A stretch of DNA of 64,000 nucleotides, taken from CAYQOX01 sp964419335 (GTDB taxonomy: Bacteria; Hinthialibacterota; Hinthialibacteria; Hinthialibacterales; Hinthialibacteraceae). The notes under the pieces are model-generated. The model saw nothing but the letters and a program-made list of their open reading frames with translations, was not told the DNA's origin and did not search any database. The DNA is taken from assembly GCA_964419335.1 (NCBI GenBank), contig CAYQOX010000023.1, positions 1 to 64,000 on the forward strand, read 5' to 3'. Positions 27,068 through 34,488 of this stretch are shown here, in pieces; position 1 is the first letter of the stretch; the number at the start of each line of letters is the position of its first letter. Position numbers and translations under genes: made by a program.

Positions 27068-30000
27068 ATGAACCAACCTTATAAAGCCATACAAAACATT
27101 GGAATCGATACCAAAGATTTCAAGCGTCGATTGAAATTTCTTGATTTGCAGGAAGATGACCTACAACGCATTCGTCAACTTCGCATCCCTCTGCAAAAGA
27201 TTATCCCTGAATTAATTGACACTTTCATCTACCATCTTCTCTCTTATAAAGAGACCCAGGGATTTATTACCAACACGGAAACGTTGAATCGCATAAAAAA
27301 AAGCCTTCACTATTATTTCCTTACCCTGTTTTCGGGAGAATATGATGATGAGTATCTTAACCACCGTATCAGCGTAGGATTAGCTCACGAGTTCATCGGT
27401 GTTAAACCCAGTCTCTACATTGCGGCCTACAATAAAATCATCTCACTTGTTACCCAATATGTTATTACCCATTACCAAGAAAATCCCTTAGAGGCAAAGG
27501 CTGCGGTTCAATCACTCCAAAAAGTTTTTTCCCTCGATATGCAATTGGCAATCGATACCTATAACCAAGCCAATAAGCATACTCTTTTGATCATGAAAGA
27601 GTTTGCTGAACATATCAATGAAAACATTCCCTCGGCATTGGTCGTACTGAACGAAAACAAAAAGATTATCTCGAGCAATTCTGCTTTCCTTGACCTACTC
27701 TTTCAAATTCTTCCGAATCTTCCTAGCCACTACAACCAGTCCAACTTAACCGGTGAAAACATCGATACCTTTTTTCCGGATCCAGTCATTTCATCCAACA
27801 TTGAAAAGATGATCCAAAAAGGCCACACCCAAGATAAATTTTATACCACCTTTCAGCAAGAAAATAAGCCCATCTATTTTTTGGTTTCCATGACCAAAAT
27901 GATGCATGGACAACAATACAGCAATGAAATCCTCGTGGTAATGGAAAACATCACCGATTTACGGAAAGCCGAACAACAAATTAAAGAACAAAAAGAACTT
28001 CTGGAAAATACAATTAAATCCTTAACCCATCCCTTCTTTGTTATCGATGCGAAAGATCATTCGATCAAAATTGCCAATCCCGCCGCTGGAGGAAACAATC
28101 CAGAAGGTCTTCAACCTTGTTACTTGCTGTCCCACGATCACAATATGCTCGGGCAAGACCCTGAGATGCTAAGTCCCATTGAACAAATTCGAAAAACAAA
28201 AACCCCCATAGAAACAGATCACATTCATTTTAATCAAGAAGGACGCCCCCGTTATTACGAAGTCCATGGATACCCGATTTTCGATGATCAGAACGAAGTG
28301 CAAATGATCATCGAATACTCGCTGGATATCACCGAACGCAAAATGGCAGAGGATGCACTCCGTGAAAGCGAAGCCAAAATGCGCTCTATCCTGCGCACTG
28401 CGGTGGACGGAATTCTGACCTTCAGTGATGATGGCATCATTGAAACTGTAAACCCGGCGGCGGAATCGATGTTCGGCTACACCCAAGATGAAATTCTGGG
28501 AGAGAATATCGAACGTATTATGCCTTCGATTGCTTTTATGCGCCATAAAGAATTATGCATGGTCGCCCGCGATCCTTATCAAAAATTTGGTTTCAGCACC
28601 GAGGGACTTGCTTGGCGTAAAGAGGGGACCTTCTTCTGTATGGAAACCACCATCGGCGAAATGCCATTCGGTGACCATATTATATATACTGGAGTCATTC
28701 GAGATATCACGCAACATAAAAAATCGGAAGAAGAATTAATTAGGGCAAAAATCGCTTCCGAAGCCGCAAATAAAGCTAAGAGCGAATTTCTTGCAAATGT
28801 GAGTCATGAAATTCGCACCCCCTTAAATGGCATCATCGGTTTAACCGATTTGCTCTTCCAAACTCAACTCAATACCGAACAGCATCATTACTTGGAACTG
28901 GTGAAGCAATCTTCTGAATCACTCCTGACCATCCTCAACGACATCTTAGATTTCTCCAAAATTGAAGCCGGCAAGTTGGAGTTCCACCCTATTGAGTTCA
29001 ACTTCATCGATATGATCTTTGAAACCGCGAATGGGTTATCCATGCAAGCACACCAAAAAAACCTTGAACTCCATGTGATGCTGGATCCTCAACTCCCACT
29101 GTATGTCGTTGGCGACCCGGGACGGTTACGCCAAATCATGATCAACCTCGTTGGGAATTCGATCAAATTTACTCAAGAAGGGGAAATCCTATTGCGCGTT
29201 GAACTTGATTCTCAAAGGAACTCCGAGGCAACTCTTTTGTTCTCAATCTGCGATACAGGTATGGGTATTACACAAGAAAAACAAAATCTGATTTTCAACG
29301 CGTTTGAACAAGCGGATACATCAACCACTCGCCAATTCGGCGGCACAGGATTAGGCTTGGCGATTTGCTCACAATTGGTGCAACTCATGGATGGGACAAT
29401 TTGGGTAGAAAGTCCCTGGAAAGAGCGGCCGGCTTCTGCCTCCGGCGGCTTGGGGAGTAAATTCCAATTTAGCATACACTTGAAATCCCCTCATCGGAAT
29501 ACTCTGCAAACCTCCTATTCTGTACCTGAAAATTTGAAACCTATTTCGCTTCTCGTAATAACCCAAAGCCCGACCCTACGCATGCTATTACAATCTCAGT
29601 TTAACGAATGGGGAATCCATTCCGAGTTTGTCGATGGAAAAGAAGCGGCCCTAAGCCGGCTCAAACCCACTAATCAGGAGAAACAAGCCTTCTCCGCCGT
29701 GCTGATTGATCATCATATACCCAACCTGGATGGATTTACCCTCTTAGAAGCAATGAAATCTCATGAGAGATTCGAAGAGCTTCCAATGATTCTTTTGAGC
29801 AATAATTTAGAAAAACGAACAGCCGAGTTTCTTGGTCATTATGATTATTGTTCGATTTTAATAAAACCGTTCAATCCCTATGAGCTCCTCGATCATATCC
29901 GTCATATGGGTCTTATCGATCAGCCTTTCGACACCCCACATTGGCCCCCTACGAGAGAGATTGAACCTGAGCCGGAAACACGTTATCACATTCTCATCGT

Positions 30001-30760
30001 CGAGGATAATGAAATTAATCTTACCTTAATTCGCCAAATCTTAGAGAAACGGGGTCATACTTATCGCCTTGCCCACAATGGAGAAGAAGCCCTCGAATGC
30101 ATTCGTACAGAACCCTTTGATCTAGTCCTCATGGACATTCAAATGCCCATCATGGATGGAATTACAACAACCCAAAAAATCCGAGAGATAGAAAAAGAGA
30201 CGAGAACTCACCTCCCAATCGTAGCCATGACCGCCTACGCCATGAAAGGAGATCAAGAACGTTGCCTAGAAGCAGGGATGGATGATTATATTCAAAAACC
30301 AATCCGAGCTGATCTCATACTAAAAACAATCCACAATTTACTCGAACGAATTTCTCATGATGAAAACGAAGTGGCCCCCAGCACAACAAGAAAACAGATT
30401 TTGAACTCCAAGGAACTTTTGGATCGGGTGGAATATGATTACAAGTTATTGCAACAAATCAGTGACCTGTTTTTCGAACAATACCCACACCTTATGCAAG
30501 AGATCGAGAAAGGAATACTTAACAAGAAGTGCAAGGAGCTTCACTACGCAGCTCATACCCTCAAAGGTTTATTGAGCAACTTTTCCGCAGAAGTCGCTTT
30601 CGAGATAGCGGCCGAATTAGATGAGTATGCAAAAAGAGAAGATTTCCCAAAAGCAGGAACTACAGTAGAAATTCTCAAGAAAGAAATACAAAACCTTATT
30701 CCTGAGCTTACAAAGATGTTGAAGACCTTAAAAGACAAAAAAGATTGTAGTTCAGAATAA
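27068..30760 (+). CDS. Globin-coupled hybrid histidine kinase (protoglobin-PAS-HisKA-HATPase-REC-REC-HPt)
   Basis: About 1230 residues, no membrane segment. Residues 10-165 are a protoglobin sensor with proximal His107 in GLAHEFIGV, suggesting oxygen sensing by heme. Three PAS-like domains follow (about 190-300, 310-425, 430-550). The kinase has the H-box at NVSHEIRTP (His580), N-box QIMINLVGNSIKF, and G boxes CDTGMG and GGTGLGLAI. The first receiver (about 825-950) lacks the acidic pair (LVITQSP) though IDHHIP keeps its Asp; the second (about 975-1095) is canonical (VEDNEIN, LMDIQMP). HPt ends the protein (AAHTLKG). I prefer the ATG at 27068; 26990 is the longest frame. Probable partner: the regulator upstream. 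Confidence 0.88.
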   Translation: MNQPYKAIQNIGIDTKDFKRRLKFLDLQEDDLQRIRQLRIPLQKIIPELIDTFIYHLLSYKETQGFITNTETLNRIKKSLHYYFLTLFSGEYDDEYLNHRISVGLAHEFIGVKPSLYIAAYNKIISLVTQYVITHYQENPLEAKAAVQSLQKVFSLDMQLAIDTYNQANKHTLLIMKEFAEHINENIPSALVVLNENKKIISSNSAFLDLLFQILPNLPSHYNQSNLTGENIDTFFPDPVISSNIEKMIQKGHTQDKFYTTFQQENKPIYFLVSMTKMMHGQQYSNEILVVMENITDLRKAEQQIKEQKELLENTIKSLTHPFFVIDAKDHSIKIANPAAGGNNPEGLQPCYLLSHDHNMLGQDPEMLSPIEQIRKTKTPIETDHIHFNQEGRPRYYEVHGYPIFDDQNEVQMIIEYSLDITERKMAEDALRESEAKMRSILRTAVDGILTFSDDGIIETVNPAAESMFGYTQDEILGENIERIMPSIAFMRHKELCMVARDPYQKFGFSTEGLAWRKEGTFFCMETTIGEMPFGDHIIYTGVIRDITQHKKSEEELIRAKIASEAANKAKSEFLANVSHEIRTPLNGIIGLTDLLFQTQLNTEQHHYLELVKQSSESLLTILNDILDFSKIEAGKLEFHPIEFNFIDMIFETANGLSMQAHQKNLELHVMLDPQLPLYVVGDPGRLRQIMINLVGNSIKFTQEGEILLRVELDSQRNSEATLLFSICDTGMGITQEKQNLIFNAFEQADTSTTRQFGGTGLGLAICSQLVQLMDGTIWVESPWKERPASASGGLGSKFQFSIHLKSPHRNTLQTSYSVPENLKPISLLVITQSPTLRMLLQSQFNEWGIHSEFVDGKEAALSRLKPTNQEKQAFSAVLIDHHIPNLDGFTLLEAMKSHERFEELPMILLSNNLEKRTAEFLGHYDYCSILIKPFNPYELLDHIRHMGLIDQPFDTPHWPPTREIEPEPETRYHILIVEDNEINLTLIRQILEKRGHTYRLAHNGEEALECIRTEPFDLVLMDIQMPIMDGITTTQKIREIEKETRTHLPIVAMTAYAMKGDQERCLEAGMDDYIQKPIRADLILKTIHNLLERISHDENEVAPSTTRKQILNSKELLDRVEYDYKLLQQISDLFFEQYPHLMQEIEKGILNKKCKELHYAAHTLKGLLSNFSAEVAFEIAAELDEYAKREDFPKAGTTVEILKKEIQNLIPELTKMLKTLKDKKDCSSE

Positions 30761-30789
30761 CGTGGGCAGAAGCATCGCCTCTGCCCACG
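30761..30789. terminator. Bidirectional terminator hairpin between kinase and flagellin genes
   Basis: CGTGGGCAGA (30761-30770) pairs perfectly with TCTGCCCACG (30780-30789) around a 9-base loop, directly after the kinase stop and 17 bases past the flagellin stop on the other strand. No long T-tract follows on either strand. Confidence 0.6.
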
Positions 30790-30805
30790 CGTTCCAACTC
30801 TTCTC

Positions 30806-33388
30806 CTAGCCGAGAAGCTGCAAGAATGTCTGGCTCTGGAAGTTGGCTTGGGCTAAAACAGAAGTTCCCGCCTGTAACAAGACTTGATTGAGTGTAAACT
30901 TCGAGGTTTCTTCAGCAATGTCAGCATCCCGAATCCGAGATTCAGACGCCGTTAAGTTTTCCGAAGCCACACTCAAACTCGATACAGTAGATTCTAACCG
31001 GTTCGTAGCCGCACCGAGAATCGAACGAGTACGGTTCACCTGATCCAAGGCTTCATCCACGATTTTTATCGCCTCATTCGCGCCTTCTAAGGACGTCACA
31101 TCAATATCCTGAACCGTTCTACCACTATTTCGGCCAAAACCGAGGTTATCCGCTTTTAAATCACCTATAGAAAACTGGATGTTTTGATCACTGAACGCCC
31201 CAATTTGAAAGTTAAGTCCAGTATTTACAGTTGAAATTACGGTTGTGATGCCTGTATCTTCTGCGGTACCACTGGAAGTTACATTAACAAACGAATCAAA
31301 GTCCACTGTAACAAAATTCGCTGTCTTACTACTCGTACTGGGCGTAAAGAACACCACATCCTGCTCACCGGGTGAAAAGGTGACCCCAGCACCTCCGTTT
31401 AATGTACCGACATATTCGTTGGGTACATTCTCGAATTTGTCATTACCACTCGTAAATCCACTACCTACCCGTAAAGTAACCTGAGGCGTAGGCACCCCTT
31501 CGATCGTGGATTCCTGTCCTTTAAGGGTGATCACGTCACCTGCTTCGGCTCGAACTTCTTCCCCTCCATCGATTTGGAAAGTGGCCTGTTCGGCATATCC
31601 TTCCTGAGTTAGTTCTGCATCATCTTGTAAGGTGAAATATTCCGTTGGAGTTGAGGAATCACTATTTTGGAAGGTGAGCGTGAAATTCATTTTTGAATCA
31701 GAACGCCCTACATCATCAATAAGTTGGAGTGCCCCTCCGGGTGTATACGTGAAGATCGCATCATCGAAGCGTGTTTGGTCACCATTCGTAGCCGTACCTG
31801 ACTCATAATTCCGCGTACGGAAATTCAGTTCCTGAATCAAACCGGAAATCGTGGCAAACTTAAAGTCGTTAAAACTTGTATCTACCTCCTGCAACTCAGT
31901 GTCATCATCAGGATTGACGTAAGTGAAGCGTCCTTCAAAGGTACTCCCGTCCGCGTTCGTTCCTGTCAGTACAATCATATCATCATCGCGAAGGGTCTGT
32001 CCGCCTGTGTAATTACTTCCCACAAAAGAGCCGTTCAACACGACCGTATTAGAAGCATTTGTCGCACCTAAAGTGGTGGAACGATCCAACCGTGTTCCAT
32101 TACCATCCAGAAACGCGATCGTACTGGTAACCTTCCGTTGTTGGGCCTCTTGCACATCTTTCACGGTGATGTTGAATTGTCCTTCTTGAAATGTTGAACC
32201 GGTGATCGCTGTTACTGCATTCCCTACTTGGCCACCTCCGGAAAGCGCCGAATCCGCTCCGATCGCTCCGGAGCGTGTTACACCATTGGCGTTGGTTACG
32301 AGATCGCCACTCCGGAACAAAGATAGATTGATGTTGGATTGATTGATATGATTCCCTTCGCCGATCATTAACAAACGCCCCCGGTTATCTCCCGTTTCAC
32401 TCGCCAGGGTAACGGTAGTACGATAAGCCGTGGGTACACTGCCTGTGGTATTCACTCCAAACAGGTTCTTTTCGGCTTCATCGATCGCCCGATTAACCGC
32501 CGCCACAACATCGGGGGGATTGGTTGAGGAGGCACCGGCTGATGTCCCAATGGTCGTGCTATCACCGATGGTTAATGATCCGGTAAACTTGGTCACTCCA
32601 TCCGCCAATACGCCTTCAAAGACAAGCACGTCATCTCCTGCTCCCGAAACCGATACTCCATTAAAGAAGAAGTCATCACCAGAAACATCGGACCCGGTAG
32701 TTAGAGCATTTCCGCCAAACGAACGCTGATCTGTAAAAGCGGCTAAAGAAACAGCTACATCGGTTTGATTACTGATCCCTGTATTGACGATCTGCTGTCC
32801 CCCGGCTTGATCACCAGCCACTACTTGAGCATGCCCAATTTGGTTGAGTCGGATATTTAAAAAAGCCGTCCCGCTGTCCAGCGAGCTAGCCACAGGAGAG
32901 GCATCAATATCAAAACCGTAATCAGGTTGACCTTCTTTAAACTCCGATTTAATGGAGAAATCTCCATTCAGTAAATGGTTACTGCCAAACAAAGTGGTAT
33001 TGGCGATTCGAGTGATTTCGTCAATACTCTGAAACACTTCGTCCTGAATGGCAGAACGCGCTTTGAAATCATTGGTCCCGGTGTTGGCCGCTTGCAGTGA
33101 TAATTGACGGATACGGTTTAAACGGTTGGTGGTTTCTTCCAACGATCCTTCGGCAACGTTAATCAAGTTAATACCATCTTGAGCGTTCGTAACCGCTTGA
33201 TTCAATCCCTGCGTCTGTGAGCGTAAGCGGTTTGCCACACTAAATCCCGCTGCGTCATCCGCCGCTCGGTTGATACGCAAACCAGAGGAGAGGCGTTCGA
33301 TGGCTTTCTCTAAATTGCCACCGATTTGGCTCATGTTTCTCTGGGTTGTGATTGCAGATATATTTGTATTAATACGAGTGATTCCCAT
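30806..33388 (-). CDS. fliC: Flagellin with very large central domain
   Basis: Filament subunit of the flagellum. The N-terminal D0/D1 (about 1-150: MGITRINTNISAI, ERLSSGLRINRAADDAAG) and C-terminal D1/D0 (about 770-860: SRIRDADIAEE and LAQANFQSQ, ending FLQLLG) are canonical, including the hydrophobic C-terminal end. Between them lie about 600 residues of Thr/Asn/Gly/Asp-rich beta sequence, a D2/D3 insertion well above the usual 270-500-residue total. AAGGAGG precedes the ATG at 6-base spacing, a strong ribosome site. No other flagellar structural gene is in the window. Sigma-28-like promoters lie upstream. O-glycosylation of the insert is possible but unshown. Confidence 0.95.
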   Translation of the reverse strand: MGITRINTNISAITTQRNMSQIGGNLEKAIERLSSGLRINRAADDAAGFSVANRLRSQTQGLNQAVTNAQDGINLINVAEGSLEETTNRLNRIRQLSLQAANTGTNDFKARSAIQDEVFQSIDEITRIANTTLFGSNHLLNGDFSIKSEFKEGQPDYGFDIDASPVASSLDSGTAFLNIRLNQIGHAQVVAGDQAGGQQIVNTGISNQTDVAVSLAAFTDQRSFGGNALTTGSDVSGDDFFFNGVSVSGAGDDVLVFEGVLADGVTKFTGSLTIGDSTTIGTSAGASSTNPPDVVAAVNRAIDEAEKNLFGVNTTGSVPTAYRTTVTLASETGDNRGRLLMIGEGNHINQSNINLSLFRSGDLVTNANGVTRSGAIGADSALSGGGQVGNAVTAITGSTFQEGQFNITVKDVQEAQQRKVTSTIAFLDGNGTRLDRSTTLGATNASNTVVLNGSFVGSNYTGGQTLRDDDMIVLTGTNADGSTFEGRFTYVNPDDDTELQEVDTSFNDFKFATISGLIQELNFRTRNYESGTATNGDQTRFDDAIFTYTPGGALQLIDDVGRSDSKMNFTLTFQNSDSSTPTEYFTLQDDAELTQEGYAEQATFQIDGGEEVRAEAGDVITLKGQESTIEGVPTPQVTLRVGSGFTSGNDKFENVPNEYVGTLNGGAGVTFSPGEQDVVFFTPSTSSKTANFVTVDFDSFVNVTSSGTAEDTGITTVISTVNTGLNFQIGAFSDQNIQFSIGDLKADNLGFGRNSGRTVQDIDVTSLEGANEAIKIVDEALDQVNRTRSILGAATNRLESTVSSLSVASENLTASESRIRDADIAEETSKFTLNQVLLQAGTSVLAQANFQSQTFLQLLG

Positions 33389-33520
33389 GATTTTCCTCCT
33401 TGAGGGGATTCACGCATAGCATCCCATGCATGCGTGTTCAGTGCACATCTTTCCTCTCATCTCCCGAATGGGAATCGCTCAACCTTTTACCCCCACGACC
33501 GCATGCGGAGGCAAACTGTT

Positions 33521-33547
33521 GAATCGATTCTTCGAGAGTATCGATTC
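33521..33547. repeat. Inverted repeat upstream of flagellin
   Basis: GAATCGAT (33521-33528) and ATCGATTC (33540-33547) form a perfect 8-base inverted repeat with an 11-base spacer that itself can pair TCT with AGA. It lies about 135 bases before the flagellin start, inside the predicted leader, and may be an operator or an RNA hairpin. Confidence 0.5.
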
Positions 33548-33611
33548 TTATTAGCCAATGTTTTTGGAAGGAAAAATCAGGGAGGAAAATCCCCCTCTCT
33601 TACTTACTCCG

Positions 33612-33655
33612 TTGCAAGGTTTCCGAGGCCTTTTTCATGACGGGTGAAGTGGTTT
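33612..33655 (+). repeat. Flagellin-upstream repeat, copy 1 (core only)
   Basis: This 44-base core (starting TTGCAAGGTTTCCGAGGCC, ending GGGTGAAGTGGTTT) is identical to copy 2. The 5' conserved half and the sigma-28 promoter seen with copies 2 and 3 are absent here. AAGGAAAAA near 33568 can pair with TTTTTCCCTT after the core, so an outer stem may still exist. Confidence 0.85.
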
Positions 33656-33727
33656 TTCCCTTCCAGTCATTCGATAGAGATCTATCACCTCCTTTATAAA
33701 AATTTCATAAAGAATCGTACATTAAAC

Positions 33728-33755
33728 TTAAGTTTTTCAAGCGATTTGCCGAAGA
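33728..33755 (+). promoter_or_regulatory. Sigma-28-like promoter of RNA unit A
   Basis: TTAAGTTT (33728-33735), 12 bases, GCCGAAGA (33748-33755). The flagellar sigma factor consensus is TAAAGTTT-N11-GCCGATAA, so 7 of 8 and 6 of 8 positions match with one extra spacer base. It points at repeat copy 2. Confidence 0.6.
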
Positions 33756-33761
33756 TTAGGG

Positions 33762-33895
33762 ACAGATATGATATGACAGAGAAAACCCTGCACATTCTCT
33801 TGTCATCCTGGGTTAGATCGCTTTTCACCCCTCATAAATTGCAAGGTTTCCGAGGCCTTTTTCATGACGGGTGAAGTGGTTTAACCTTTTTTTTT
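33762..33895 (+). ncRNA. Candidate flagellar-regulon small RNA A (contains repeat copy 2)
   Basis: The predicted RNA starts about 7 bases after the sigma-28-like -10 and ends in nine T residues (33887-33895), about 134 nt. A 5' hairpin pairs 33773-33783 with 33795-33806 (one bulge). The 3' structure stacks GGTTA/TAACC (33811-33815 with 33882-33886), TTCACCC/GGGTGAA (33824-33830 with 33869-33875), TCAT/ATGA (33832-33835 with 33864-33867) and an apical AAGG/CCTT (33843-33846 with 33856-33859) with loop TTTCCGAGG. The long stem plus T-tract is also an intrinsic terminator. No ORF with a ribosome site is inside. I know no matching RNA family. Confidence 0.55.
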
Positions 33896-33975
33896 ATCCG
33901 CCCACGAGACTCAAAGCAAACGCCTAATTCATTTTTTATTTACCCAAAAAAAAATTTTGGCGTGTTCGTATATTA

Positions 33976-34002
33976 TTTTCGGCAGATTAAAGAAAACCTT
34001 AA
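33976..34002 (-). promoter_or_regulatory. Sigma-28-like promoter reading toward flagellin
   Basis: On the minus strand TTAAGGTT (34002-33995), 11 bases, GCCGAAAA (33983-33976). The spacing is exact and the -10 matches 6 of 8. Transcription would begin near 33969 and give flagellin a leader of about 580 nt antisense to repeat copies 2 and 1. I see no better flagellin promoter closer to the gene. Confidence 0.5.
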
Positions 34003-34071
34003 ATAAAATTTTTCTTGACTTTTTCTGTTGGAAGAAAAGTTAATATAAAATCAATCTTCGAGAGATAAACA

Positions 34072-34104
34072 ATAAAAAACCGTATCCCCTCGCACGGGAT
34101 ACGG
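34072..34104 (-). terminator. Strong minus-strand intrinsic terminator
   Basis: CCGTATCCC (34080-34088) and GGGATACGG (34096-34104) make a perfect 9-base GC-rich stem with a 7-base loop. On the minus strand it is followed at once by TTTTTTATTG. It would end a transcript coming from the sigma-28 promoter at 34378-34404. Confidence 0.8.
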
Positions 34105-34123
34105 TGTAATTTGATCTTTCAAC

Positions 34124-34150
34124 TCAAGTTTGGCTCAAAATTGCCGATAA
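34124..34150 (+). promoter_or_regulatory. Sigma-28 promoter of RNA unit B
   Basis: TCAAGTTT (34124-34131), exactly 11 bases, GCCGATAA (34143-34150). This matches the flagellar sigma factor consensus at 15 of 16 positions with ideal spacing. It points at repeat copy 3; the distance from -10 to the conserved AAACCCTG (27 bases) equals that of unit A (28). Confidence 0.8.
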
Positions 34151-34156
34151 ATAAGA

Positions 34157-34290
34157 ACATAGAACAAGGGTAAAACAAACCCTGTACGTTCTTTTGATTT
34201 CCTGGGTTAAATTGCTTTTCACCCCTCTCAATTGCAAGGTTTCCGAGGCCTTTTCACAAGACGGGTGAAGTGGTTTGACCCTCTTTTTTT
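34157..34290 (+). ncRNA. Candidate flagellar-regulon small RNA B (contains repeat copy 3)
   Basis: About 134 nt from the predicted start to the T-tract at 34284-34290, the same length as RNA A. The 5' part can pair AGGGT/ACCCT (34167-34171 with 34179-34183) and AAGAAC/GTTCTT (34153-34158 with 34188-34193). The 3' part keeps the stems of RNA A: GGGTTA/TGACCC (34204-34209 with 34276-34281, where RNA A has TAACC), TTCACCC/GGGTGAA (34218-34224 with 34263-34269), TCT/AGA (where RNA A has TCAT/ATGA) and the same AAGG/CCTT apical hairpin. These sequence changes keep pairing, which supports a real RNA structure. Confidence 0.6.
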
Positions 34291-34377
34291 AACCCATTCA
34301 ACCAAGAACCTCTCAGAGTTCTCACCCTTCGCACCTGAAGGATTCAAGAATGAGTATTTCTCCTTCTTCGTCTTTTA

Positions 34378-34404
34378 CTATCGGCAGATAAACCCGAAAC
34401 TTTA
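34378..34404 (-). promoter_or_regulatory. Near-perfect sigma-28 promoter, minus strand
   Basis: On the minus strand TAAAGTTT (34404-34397), 11 bases, GCCGATAG (34385-34378): 15 of 16 consensus positions. No gene follows before the terminator at 34104-34072, so its product is probably non-coding. It lies 85 bases after the metallophosphoesterase stop. Confidence 0.8.
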
Positions 34405-34488
34405 GAAGAATTTGTATTTTTTTCCTTAACCTTTTAATCTGCCTGATTTAATTAAATTTATAAATGACCTATTTCCTCAAAAAAAATC

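Larger units (their letters stand above)
34072..34371 (-). ncRNA. Candidate antisense RNA to small RNA B
   Basis: The near-perfect sigma-28 promoter at 34404-34378 and the terminator at 34104-34072 bracket about 300 bases of the minus strand with no supported ORF. The product would be fully complementary to candidate small RNA B and would cross its promoter. Coordinates are predicted from the promoter and terminator only. Confidence 0.45.

Noticed and set aside
33612..34290. CRISPR array from the repeated core
   Set aside because: Only three copies with uneven 227- and 393-base steps, conserved flanks, promoters and terminators, and no cas genes.
33762..34290. Cyclic-di-GMP-I (GEMM) or other known riboswitch
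   Set aside because: The conserved GEMM segments are not present on either strand, and the units end in terminators without a downstream gene on the plus strand.
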